Shown piece by piece: positions 31,653-42,505 of a stretch of 48,799 bases of DNA. Under the pieces are notes generated by a model, which was given only the letters and a program-made list of their open reading frames with translations, was not told the DNA's origin and did no database searches. The position numbers and the translations under genes were made by a program. The first letter of the stretch is position 1, and the number at the start of each line of letters is the position of its first letter. Source of the stretch: Xenoacremonium recifei (taxonomy: Eukaryota > Ascomycota > Sordariomycetes > Hypocreales > Nectriaceae); the NCBI GenBank assembly GCA_012184525.1, contig WOFQ01000110.1, forward strand, positions 1 through 48,799, given 5' to 3'.

Positions 31653-34053
31653 ATGTTCGGTACTATGTCGACATCTCCTCATACTCCTTCCAATCGGCCT
31701 GGCAGGGCTGCTCAACGAGTTCGCTCTGGGAACAGAACGCTCATTGCATGTGTAAACTGTAAGGAGAAGAAACTCAAGGCAGGTCAGAAGAGTGATGTAA
31801 ATCAACATGGATTAACAAACCGGGCTAGTGCGATAATAATATTTTCGGATGCGAAAATTGTCGTCGCTTCAGTTTCAGTAAGTACAGTCAACATCCCTAT
31901 ATTTTCACGATTCGCTCGCTCAGTAACTTCACTAGTTTGTCTAGTTGAAGATCCAGCGTCAAAACGACATTTACCACGAAACTACGTTGAAATATTAGAG
32001 CAGCGAGTAGCTCTCTTGGAAGGTCTTCTGAAGCAATATCGTCCGGATCTCGCCAATGACCATCTTCTGCATGACAGTGCTATCCAATATGCGACTCAGT
32101 CCAGCATCCCTGATAGCTTCTCTGAAACGAGGGAAGCTATTGACAACGATTGTGACAGCTATCAAGCGCCGTCACTCATTCAAGGAGAAGCCAGTAAACA
32201 GGATGGCCTTGACGCGCTGGCTTCTCAGGTCGGATTGCTTAGCCTGAATGCTGCTGGAGCAGAACCTCATTACCTGGGATCATCTTCAACCTTTGCCTTT
32301 TCACGCCTTATCAACTCGTCGCTGCGTCAGGTGGTATTAGATGCTCCGATCGGCACAAAGGCTATTGACAATGATAATATACAAGACACGTCAGTATCGA
32401 CTCCATGCTTGTTGCCTGACTACGACACCGCCATTAAGTTGAGTGATGCGTACTTCAACAACATTCACACACAATATCCCTTCTTGCATGAACCAACATT
32501 TAGAGCCTGGGAGGGGATGGTCATTGGCGGAACAGTGGAGATTGATACGCTTGTTTCGAATCCAGTCCCATTTTACTTCTTGAACATGGTCAGTAGGTTG
32601 GGGTGAGTGTCATTTCTCGGCTGACTTACCAGGTTTACGCTATCGGGGCTCTATTATTGCCCAGCTGCGGCTACTCTGCAGAGGTAGGAAAATCACCTTC
32701 ATCGTATACCCAATACTGAGCAACTATAGAGGCTATATATCTCAGCTCAAATGTACAGTGACCACATACTCGCTCGAGAGAATTTGGAAGCGATACAAGC
32801 GATCCTATGTTGTGCAGTGTACTCTCTCCGTTCTTCCATTGGGACGTCACATTGGTATGTCCAACAACCAAGGGAGGGGTCTCACGGCTGATCAGAATAG
32901 GAAATTGGCTGGGCTGGCGTTGCGCCAATGCATCGATCTTGGTTATCATCGTAGTGTCAGACATGTACGGCCGACTACCAATCCGTTGAGTTTAGAGTTA
33001 CGAAAGAGAGTCTTTTGGTGTTCCTATGTGATCGAATCTCAGGCGGCGATTATGCTGGGCCGGCCCCAAGGTATCCCATACCAAGAGGTTGATGCTGAGG
33101 TAATCATCCGCCCAACTCTGGACTTCTCAAACGCCACAATCACTGACTTTCTGACACAGTATCCCTTGGATATTGATGACTCCTACATTACCAACACTGG
33201 CATCCATGGCACACCAAGGAGTTCAACTACCGATTCCCCAACTAGTATGACAAGAGCCATTCATACATTCAAGATCCGACGTCTTCTTGGTCGAATACAC
33301 GGGTCCATATACTCCAACGTTGACCCTTGTTGCTCCGTTACACATGAAACGTGCTGCTCTACAAGAAAGCCAAATAATATCCATGCGCAGCACCTTCGGG
33401 CTCAAATAGAAGAATGGCGCTCTCTCATCCCTCCTGCCACGCCCTGCAAGGGACCAGTCCTTGCCCTATTCGGAACGTCCGATTGGTTTGATTTGGAGTA
33501 TTATTATGCGATCCTGCAGCTGTACCGCACTCAAATCATCAACAATGAAGTTTGTACGACTGAAGACGTATTTTTGGACTGCCTGTCTGCTGCAGGGCAT
33601 ATTTGTGACGGCTATCGCCGCCAATTCCTGGGCACGCAAACAAGCTACACCTGGACTGCACTTCACGAGCTATTTTTAGCCGGCCTCACATATCTTCATT
33701 GCCTGTGGACATCACCTGCAGCACGTAAGGCATATCGGCAAGGCCAAGTCAGCAATACCTGCACGAGTTGCACGATTGTGCTTGTCATCATTGCGGAACG
33801 ATGGAACGCTGCTGCATCGTTTCGCGATATTTTTCGAACCTTAGCTGATCGAACTATGACCATGATGGACGATAAGGCTGACGGCAAGACAGCACAGCAG
33901 CAAGCTCCTTCAGTCGAACAACAGGACTGGGACGAAGGAGATCGGGATCAATGGATGAGCCTCGTGGCAGATACAGGGATTTTCGGTGGGTTTAGCGGGT
34001 TGTTTCCCGATATTTCGGATAACAACCCATGGGAGAAAAGCGTGGCAATGTAA
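31653..34053 (+). CDS. Zn2Cys6 transcription factor, fungal_trans type, 698 aa (TF3)
   Basis: Exons: 31653-31778, 31829-31877, 31936-32588, 32633-32683, 32730-32854, 32901-33099, 33160-34053; 698 aa. The zinc cluster is Cys33, 36, 43, 50, 53 and 60, assembled from three exons. Intron 1 must use a GC donor (AAG/GCAGGT) to give KKLKCDNN. A leucine-rich coiled-coil linker follows (EILEQRVALLEGLL). The regulatory domain (PF04082 type) carries VYAIGALLLP, YSAERLYISAQ, ILCCAVYSLRS, GLALRQCIDLGYHRS and IPYQEVDAE-YPLDIDD. The 60-nt stretch 33100-33159 is an in-frame, stop-free GT-AG intron: removing it restores DAEYPLDIDD, retaining it inserts 20 residues. It is a probable local activator of the racemase/FAD-enzyme/permease genes. 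Confidence 0.9.
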
Positions 34054-35207
34054 TGGCACTTGTAAAGCCAAATAGAGAAGCGTTGCATCTTGTGCCTTTT
34101 GTTCTGAAGCATTCCTACTTGAGGGACAATTCTTCAAAATAGGCCCGATCATGCTGAGCGTATCAGTCTCAGACCATTTAAGTTGATGTGCACAAGGGCT
34201 GACATTTGTGAATACTCGTCCTTACTTTTCAGGAAAATAAAAGCGCTAGACTTCTGTGGGTTGCCTATCGAGCTGAGTATGACCCGGCTCTAAAAAACAT
34301 CCAAATCCCGCGAGTTCTCCTATCATGCAAACCATATCATCTCAACATACTTTCCCACATTTCTTTTGTTTCGGACATTCACGCTTAGGGAACAAACAAG
34401 GCGCATTATCAGATGACGAAAGTGGCATATTATTTTAAGCAGGCCGGTGATATCCTGTGTCTAGAGGCACAGTTATCGGCGACAGAGCGATCAGTAGTGG
34501 AGGCATCGCACTTCCGCCGATGGATCATACCAACCAACCAGATAACCCAGATTTCAAATGCGATATGTGTTATCACATGCTTCTTTAAACAAAAGGTGTA
34601 GGTAATACTGCGGTTTGAAGCAGCTGGTGGCACGTATGAGCAGTCCAGCTTAGGAGAGGGCCGGATAATGGGCAATTTTAACCTTTATAAAAGCTCGTTC
34701 ATGAATCAGTTCACGAATAACCCAAGACTATACCATTCTTCTATTGCTGTAGGCAAATCGAAATGCCATTCCATCTAGAATCTGAAAAAAGAAAAAGAAA
34801 TTTGATCATTTCATCCGCCATGTCAGTGACTAGCGATCAGAAGGGAGTAATCACAGAAGCAGAATAAAGCTGCCACGGCGTCAGAACAAATTCAAACGCT
34901 TAGTCTACACGGCTTCCGATGTATGGCAACTTTGAGTGGCATGACGCTAATCAAAGGTGACGTGAATTGTGCCTGGAGATTAAGCTCTGCCTTTGCGCCA
35001 TCGATCTCGGAGACATTGTTGATTGAAGGAAACTGTAAGACGTATGATATGGTATATTCTTCAATGATATCAAACAGGAAATAGGATCATTCCATCTCCA
35101 CATCCACATTATGATCTTAGTCAAAATAGCCATCGTAGATTTTCACTTGCCCTTCCAATCTCCTGACTCAGGACCTCCCCCGCCGCACAATATATATAAG
35201 CTCAAGT
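34054..35207. other. Convergent 1.15-kb intergenic region
   Basis: Between the stop codons of TF3 and the NCS1 permease. The ORFs are short and lack features; nothing can be supported beyond 3' UTRs. Confidence 0.55.
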
Positions 35208-37450
35208 CTAGGAAATCTGAAAGTGGAAATGGTCCGACCGTTCTGTGTTAGTCTGGGCGCTTTTGGGACCCTTTTCACAGTCTGCATCTGCATCGACATA
35301 GATTCCATGAACAATTTCATCCACCTCACCCTGTGCGGGCTCCGACCAAGTTTCGAAAGGAGATCCTGTGACTGGAGAGATAAGGTTGAAGGACCAGTAG
35401 GCTGTTGCTGAGACGATAATACCGACTGGGAGCGAGAACGTATATAGGCGTTCAGCACCCAGAGGAATGTTCGTAACACCCACAGCTTTCAAGAACCCCG
35501 GGAACACCGGCACAATTCCAATGACATACGCCGCATAGGCTCGCCAGTTCCACCCCTTCGTATAATAATACGTCGCGTTACGTTCCAGCGAGAAGATGGA
35601 ATCGAGGTCAAGTTTTCCCCGCCTAACGAAGAAGTAGTCTGAAATGATGACGCCAATGATGCTGGCCAGGAATACTTGGTAACTGTTTTGATAAGTCAGT
35701 TTCTATCTCCCTATGCCGAATACCTTAAAACAGGGGAGTCACTCACCTGCCGAGATAGCTAGTGAAGGAGAAGCTTGTCTTCGTCAAATTCCAGGGAGTG
35801 ATTGCAAAAGCCAGAACAAGGCAGATAATAGCACCCCTTCGGTAATTAATATACCTAGGCAGTATCGCCGCCGTATCATTACCTGCAGCAACCAGATTTG
35901 CAAAAATCATTGTAGTACATTGAGCGAAAGAGAAGCCAAGAGCAATGAAGAAGACGCCTGCTCTAGTCTTAGAGTCGTAGGACTGTGCTAGAAACCCATC
36001 CAGGATTGCAGTGGGGTCCCAGAGGATCTGTTTTGACGTCACATTAGCATTAATATCAAGATAACGAGTGCTTGCCCCTAGGGAAGAAGCTCATACTTCA
36101 CCAAATAGATTCTTCGAGGCACTTGTTACGAATACACCAAAGAAGGCGACGATACCAAAGGCAAGGGGCATGCCAATCAGCTGTGTCCAAAGAGCATCGT
36201 TCGGACGGCGAGCGTATCGCGCGATATCGGCATTGTTCGTGGCAAAGGTCGCCATATTTCCCGCTTGGACGAATAGGTTACCTAGAAACACCTAATATCA
36301 CAAAAATGTTCAGCTTCTTGTCTTTACAACTCAGAAGTATTCAGTCGGGCTTGTACCCAAGTATGAGATGATCCAGCGGGAATGCTAGCTCCCTGGTAGA
36401 TAACCGGCCCAATCCCATGGGCCTTTGATAAAGTCCTGTCATATTTTAGCAAAGGCAAAAACATAAACTAGAAGCACTATTGTGTACTGACCAACTGAAG
36501 AAGGTCACCAAACAAACAATCATGATACCGCTTTTAGCAAGGATCAGACCAGATAGTTTCTGAGGTCGGATGAAGCAAAAGGACAGGCAGACCAGCCAAC
36601 CAAGCGAGTACCCGATGAGTCGGCCACCGGTTATTGTTACGTCGGACGGGAAAGGGTTCGGAACTCGGGCAATGCTGGGAAATATTGCGTGAAGCATGAC
36701 ATATATACAGTTCCCGCTAATCCAGAGTAAGTTTTCTATTAGGTCCACACGGGAGAGGGGGAAAATCGCTCACGTTGTAACCCCTTGTACTCCTGTCCAG
36801 ATAATAGTCATGATATTGCGATTCACAATAGGCCAGTAACTTCCCCAGATCCCGAAGCTAGCTCGAGAGATGATAGGGAAAGGACAGTGGTAGGCAGCGC
36901 CCGGGCGGCCAGTCATCACCATGGGGACCGCTACGATCAGATGGCCAAGTATGACGCAAATCCATGATTCCCACCACGACTATATTTAATTTCTTGTTAG
37001 CCATTATTATTTCTCATTGACGACTGGTGGAGTTTCTTACCAAGCCTCCTTGAATGCCTGTCGCAGCGACGGTCCACGACGTAACACTAGAGCATTCACC
37101 GAACCAGAATAAAGAGTCTGTAGGGAGGATCAGCAAATCTATTTCGAAATTCAACGATCGGAGGCAACTCAACAGGTCCATTTGCCCCAAGTGCGCTTAT
37201 GGAGGGGAACCGGAAGTAGGTCATAGTTGGTAAAGGCATTACTGACGTCTCGCCCCTCGGTCTTCTCGAGCTCGGCCTTCTTTAGTATTCTTCCGAACCA
37301 ATTTTCTTTAGAAGGCAACGTGGACGAGTGAGTCGCAGATTGGACCGGAAACGCATCTGCTCCATCATCGCGCTCCTTTGACTTAGGGACTGGAGGCACA
37401 ATTGCAGTTTGCACGGGACTGTGTCCCTCAATTACTTTCATGTTGGCCAT
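35208..37450 (-). CDS. NCS1-family nucleobase/allantoin permease, 604 aa
   Basis: Eight exons: 37450-37174, 37117-37041, 36979-36774, 36716-36492, 36435-36357, 36291-36097, 36027-35747, 35682-35208; 604 aa. NCS1 hallmarks in order: RTWGKW at the end of the ~90-residue cytosolic N terminus, WFGECSSVTSW in TM1, GRPGAAYHCPFPIISRASFGIWGSYWPI (TM2-TM3), GNLFVQAGNMATFATNNADIARY, and SYQVFLASIIGVIISDYFFVRRGKLDL in the TM10 region. Composition and length fit the Fur4/Dal4/Fui1 branch (uracil, allantoin, uridine) rather than the shorter Fcy branch. It is a plasma-membrane proton symporter for a nucleobase, nucleoside or hydantoin. It is divergent from a 2-oxoglutarate dioxygenase across a promoter with GATA sites, so nitrogen regulation is likely. 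Confidence 0.92.
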
Positions 37451-38084
37451 GTGTAATGGAGGTCACTGTGTTCTCGAACAATGATTCGGTTCATTAAACA
37501 GCGACCATCAGTGACGAAGGGGCCTTGCCTATATATAGTCGGGAAATCTACCACAAGTATCCAGGAGGACTTTTACAGACATAAGCCAATCTCCTCTTCC
37601 GACCATCCAATCATTGGCTCGCTATATAGACCCATTGACTCCAAGCTAAGCCATTAATTGATACGCGGAAGCCTGATATGGGTCTGTCGAGTGATCGAGA
37701 GATAAGCAATCCTCATTTCCCCGCATCCAAGACATCAGCAAATGCCTGTCTATCAGTTCTGCCTACTACTTCCTGAGCGATAAGCCATGCAACCTACTTA
37801 TTGAACGCCCGGAGATGGCCATTGCCAATAGTCGGAGATACTGGCTCCCAACCCCGGATATCGGCGCATTCGCGGTCGATAATCCAATGATAAATGATGG
37901 ATCGCTCGGCGACCGAGCGACAGACCAAATGAGGTACGACCGATAATTATAGGGACATCTGTATTTATTATATCTTTCTTTCGCGATTAGCCATTGCTTC
38001 GTATCTTATCCATCAGGTTCAAATCAACCAGCGGCCCTCTAAGTCAACTACCTTAACCCGGCATCAAAGGTCGTCGATATAATC
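37451..38084. promoter_or_regulatory. Bidirectional promoter with GATA sites, permease / dioxygenase
   Basis: 634 bp. HGATAR sites (consensus for AreA/Nit2-type nitrogen regulators) occur with cores at 37701, 37750 (reverse), 37779, 37878, 37889 and 37942; a further GATAAG core in non-consensus context lies at 38005-38010 (reverse). A 17-bp perfect inverted repeat sits in the same cluster. The arrangement suggests nitrogen-source control of both genes plus a pathway-specific zinc-cluster regulator. Confidence 0.6.
37903..37919. promoter_or_regulatory. Palindrome CGCTCGG-CGA-CCGAGCG, candidate zinc-cluster operator
   Basis: A perfect 7-bp inverted repeat with a 3-bp spacer. Its core reads TCGG-N3-CCGA, the half-site geometry bound by dimeric Zn2Cys6 proteins (the Aspergillus purine regulator UaY uses TCGG-N6-CCGA). 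It lies 166 bp upstream of the dioxygenase ATG, among GATA elements. The binding protein is unknown; the Zn2Cys6 gene at 40106 is the nearest candidate. Confidence 0.55.
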
Positions 38085-39226
38085 ATGGCGGACAATTCAG
38101 CATTCCCTATTGTGTCCTTCCAGCCCTTCCTCACTGGAGACGCGGAAGCGAGGGCCGCGGTAGCCAAAGAGCTCTACGATGCATTCCATGTCTATGGCTG
38201 GGTATACCTGAAAGACTTTGGTATCTCCGAGCAAGAAATCGATGAAATGTTCGCATACGTACGTCCAAACCCTCCGTAATATTGCTTGTGGGATTCGTTG
38301 CGGACACCCCTAATATCGAAATATCTAGAGCAAAAAGTTCTTCGACGATCAGACGCTGGAAGAGAAGCTCAAATACAAGGTCACTTCTGCTTCTTATAGC
38401 CAAGGCTATACTTCTAACGGCGCGGAGTCGAGTGACCCTAACGGAGGGCGTAGCTGGAAGGAATGCTACGAACATCGGCGCTTCAACAATGATCTATGTC
38501 CAACCGCTGTGGGCTCGGATAATTTTCAAGAGTTTGCCGACAGTTTCTTTAAGGTGCGTTTGATCAATTCTTTCCGTGCTTCGGAAGGATTGGGAACTGA
38601 CACTCCCCGATTAGAAATGCTTCAATCTTGCGGCAGAAGTTCTCAGAGCACTTTGCATGGTGATGGGAATACCAGAGAATTACTGGGATGACAAGCTCGC
38701 GAAAGCAGACCCTCAGTTGCGACTACTGAAGTATATGGCCATTCCCGCCACGACGTTGGAGACTCCTGGAAACTATCGCATCAACCCGCATACCGACTAC
38801 GGCCTGTGTACACTTCTCTTCCAAGACCAAGTTGGGGGTCTGGAGGTTGACCCGTTCCACACAGGCGAGTTCCGTCCCGCGACACCTATCCGAGGCACTT
38901 GTGTCATAAATGTGGCGGATCTGCTGCAACGTCTGTCAAATGACAAGTTGAAATCGACACGACACCGTGTCATGGCACCTCAGTTTACTGCTGATCAATA
39001 CGAGAAGCTTGGAACCGGTAGAATGCTGCCGGCCCGCTTTTCTACAGCTTTCTTTGTCCACCCCGACCCTGCCACGCTGATTTCACCTATTGTCACTGAG
39101 GGGGAGAAGAGCAAATACGAACCTGTGAATGCTGGAGAGTGGAGGACGATGATCACGAGCCGAAACTATGGTTACGCACTCCCGGACAGCAAGCCATTGA
39201 GTGTTGCGACCCAGGCAGCTGCTTAG
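38085..39226 (+). CDS. 2-oxoglutarate/Fe(II)-dependent dioxygenase, isopenicillin-N-synthase-like, 336 aa
   Basis: Three exons, 38085-38258, 38329-38553 and 38615-39226; 336 aa. The N-terminal DIOX_N-like half (FPIVSF, then GWVYLKDFGI) precedes the jelly-roll core. Iron ligands are His192 and Asp194 (NPHTDYG) and His250 (STRHRV); Arg274 in RFSTAFF is the 2-oxoglutarate-binding arginine. The enzyme should hydroxylate or further oxidise a small substrate with 2-oxoglutarate and O2 in the cytosol. Size and fold match thymine-7-hydroxylase-type as well as many secondary-metabolism dioxygenases. Head-to-head linkage to an NCS1 nucleobase permease makes a pyrimidine substrate attractive, but this is inference. 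Confidence 0.9.
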
Positions 39227-40105
39227 TGTATTGTTCTGGTGGAGAGCTCCAGTTCTAGCCATCAGATTTGATGTTAAGTTTAATTCCGATATGGTATCCG
39301 AGAGAGCGGATTGCACATCCTTTGTCAAATTGCTTGATAGACGTACTTGATAGGCTAGGCTCTCAAACAAGCCACCCCAGAGGTTATTCTCTTTTCTTAT
39401 CTTTAGAAATGCGGTAATACTACATCTCGTGAGCTTTGAACAGATCGACCGGAGGACAAGCTCCGGTCGATTAGTCATTTGAAACCCCTTATCAACCAAT
39501 CGGGGAGTGCCAGCCCGCGGATGACAGATCCAAGACAGCTCCAGGGTAGATGAATAACTGGGTGTTGGGAGACAAATGAAAAGAAAGAGCATAGCTCGCT
39601 TTCCTGGGAATTAAATTGATGGTACTTGCGTTTAATACTCGAGATTACTCCTAAAACTCATATTAAGTACTAATCTCGCTCCTAAATCCATTTTTGAGAC
39701 GTTTTCTTTTTTCCCTTCAACTATTCCAAGAAACATCCCGCACAACGTCGTAGCCAGCATGTCTCGACAGCCAAATTTATTTATTACCGTTCTTAAACCT
39801 GATGAATCTGTTTAAAAAAGACAAGGGAAATAAAGGGTGTAACTACATCTTGAATTGTAATAATTTATCATAAATTCTCTATGCATTAGCGATGCTATTC
39901 ATGGCATCGTTTTATGGAATTAGTGTTAACTAATAACGAAAGTCATGTGACCCTGACGTAGTTTACGTAAATCGCTACCAATTGCGGTGGTCGCTCAGCA
40001 TAAACACCCACCCGCGCTGGTATACAGTCATTCTACGCTCTTCACCATACATTTAGATTCACCTACCAAAAGCTAATAGCTTGGTAAGTAGTACTTCACC
40101 TCGAC
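39227..40105. other. AT-rich intergenic region
   Basis: 879 bp, notably AT-rich between ~39600 and 39960. No gene is seen. A minus-strand frame over 39083-39592 is a shadow of the dioxygenase end plus chance extension. Confidence 0.5.
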
Positions 40106-41802
40106 ATGGTAGGCGTCCCGGGGCGCTCCAAAGCATGCAGTACCTGCAGGAGTCGTAAGAGAGGGGTAAGTAAGATTACGCGTGCAGTCTTCTACAAAGA
40201 CTACACCAAGAAGTCTGTAGGCTGACGTACTTCCTGTGACTCAGTGTGATCAACAGCGGCCCCGGTGCGGCCAATGCACGCGTGCAGGTATATCGTGTGG
40301 AGGATATGATAAACAGAGGATCTTTATCAACACAAAACAGAAAGACGGCGATTCCAGTACTGACAAGTTCTTACCTGTTTCATACTCAACGCGTAAACAA
40401 GAGGGTGCTGCATTAATGCCGATAAGATGGACTCAAGCTGCCTTACCGGACCAAGCTTCGCCGTGGATGCTCACGCGGACCCTGGAACGGACAGCATTTG
40501 AGTTGAAATTTTTCGATATGTATTGGGGTTGGTTTCTACCAAATGGGGAAAGGTTTACAAAAGAATCTGCCCAATACTCAACCACAAGTTGGACAAATAT
40601 CGTCCAGGACTTATATCATCGTGGCGATGCTGTCCGCCTTGCCTTACTTACTAATGCATTGGAGCTTGTCGGTCGTCGCACGGGGCAGCAGGTGCTGATT
40701 ATGGAGGGTTGGAAAATGTATACGAGCTCATTGCTCGCACTGGCAAAACTTCTCCCCGCGGCAACTCAAAACAGAACTGATGAGCTTTTGGCCGCGTCTG
40801 GGCTCTTGGCTGGATACGAGGTATGTTGAAAAATGGATCGAGCTGTGGATGCTTACTTAGAGTATGTTAGCTGCTGCGCGTTGCTGAAGCAGACGGGTCA
40901 TGGCTCCCGGCTCCGACCTGGCTTAGGCACACGTCCGGAGAAAAAGCCATTATCTTAGCAAAGCCGCCTCAAGATTACATCGATGGACCTGCACACTGGC
41001 TATTTGCAGATTATAGGCTTCATCTGGTGATACTTCCGGGGCAATGTTTACTGAATAGACTCTGACAAATGTATAGATTTATCCTGAACTGCATCAGTAC
41101 AAGCGATCTGCTTTCGGGTCCCTCGAATGGAAAACCATTCCCTGGTCTCTGCATCCCAAGACTCCGAAGGATGAGTTGGTGGATATTTTAGTCGATATTC
41201 CCGGAATCTTAGAGGACATTGCCAATCTTCGTGGAAGTCAATGTGGCTCAGATGAACAGCAAGCCGTAATATGCAATCGCATTCGGAATGCCTGCCAGAC
41301 CTGTGACCACCAGCTGCAGTTATGGTTAACTACTACTGGCTCATGCACTATTGCCTTTGTCGAATCTCTGATCTCCCCAGGCTTTGCACGCGACATACCA
41401 TGCTCTGCTGAAAGCGTTGCTATGGCTCACCTAGGAATAGTGTATTGGACAATCTGCAATCTTCTGTACCAGATTGTACATGGAGTCGAGTTGGCCAGTG
41501 TTCTACAGCGATACCAGTCTTCCAACCCCCGAGACTACTGTCGGAAGATATTGGCGCTCGTCCCGTACTTTCAAAAGTCTGGAATGGGAGCAATATTTAT
41601 GAACTTCGTGGGGTTTCCCGTTGTGGTCGTTATTGGCTATCTCGCGCGCCAAGATACCCTTGGCGATGTATCGGTAGAGCGCAAACAACTGGCTGAGGTA
41701 CTTGAAGGCGTTAATGGTCACCATTTGCGGACGTTCCTCACAACATGGCCATGGCAAACTGCGAAAGAGATAGAAATATTCCACGATAACAACAGAATAT
41801 AG
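40106..41802 (+). CDS. Zn2Cys6 transcription factor, 505 aa (TF4)
   Basis: Four exons: 40106-40165, 40245-40820, 40871-41026, 41077-41802; 505 aa. The zinc cluster is at the extreme N terminus (Cys11, 14, 21, 28, 31, 38), split after Cys14 by intron 1 in the usual place (RKRG/CDQQRP). The rest is a fungal_trans_2 domain: AFELKFFDMYWGWFLPNGE, GDAVRLALLTNALELVGRR, LLAASGLLAGYE, IYPELHQYKRSAF and EWKTIPWSLHPKT. It is a nuclear regulator expected to bind CGG elements. It lies downstream of, and in the same direction as, the dioxygenase, so it may control the permease/dioxygenase pair via the TCGG-N3-CCGA palindrome. Confidence 0.9.
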
Positions 41803-42505
41803 TTTATGTAATCTTATATAATTTCCCATGAGATGGTAGATAAAGATATGGGGGTTTTCTTTCTAAATATGGGGAATTCTTGCTATTGTGTAGACTCTTT
41901 CGCCCTACGCTATCTTTACAGAGTTACTAAGTTTTTGATCATAGACTTCATAAATATCAGAAGGAATTAGGAAGGAAAACTGATCAGCACTGGGAAGGGG
42001 AATACCAACCACCTCGGAGACGAAACTCAAGCACATCATTATTGGATAGACCCCAGGGAGCTAGCCTATTCTAGCTCACATTAAGGTTAGTTTCGTGTTT
42101 TTCCTTCCTTTATCCCAGCCATTATCCTCTATATTATCAGGACCTAAGAATCTGACATCTTTTAGCCGTCCGTCCTAGTCTCTGGGGATGCTGTTCCAGA
42201 ATATGAAGTTTCAGTGCGCATTGCCATAAATTTGACGCTACAGGTAGGGAAAGATACCTTGGCCTAGTTCGATTTCTTACGGCAAAGATTGCTATGAATT
42301 GAAAATATGCAGCTATCACAATCATGCCCCCTCAGCCAATACTGTCAGTTATGGTCATCAGTAGATATATTCTAGGTATCATTATGGCCGTTATCGAGGC
42401 GCTTCGTCACAGGAAATGGGATTATATGAATAATAGCTCCGAGATTATTGTCCTTCACAGATGGCCACAATCTGTAGATTGCCGTGACCCTCGGATCATG
42501 GCGAT
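41803..42505. other. Convergent intergenic region
   Basis: 703 bp between TF4 and the kinase-like gene stop. No coding sequence can be supported. There is a visible shift from AT-rich sequence to the GC-rich coding DNA that follows. Confidence 0.5.

Noticed and set aside
38085..39226. Naming the dioxygenase thymine-7-hydroxylase
   Set aside because: Size and context fit, but the family is very large and substrate residues cannot be verified by eye; kept as a hypothesis only.
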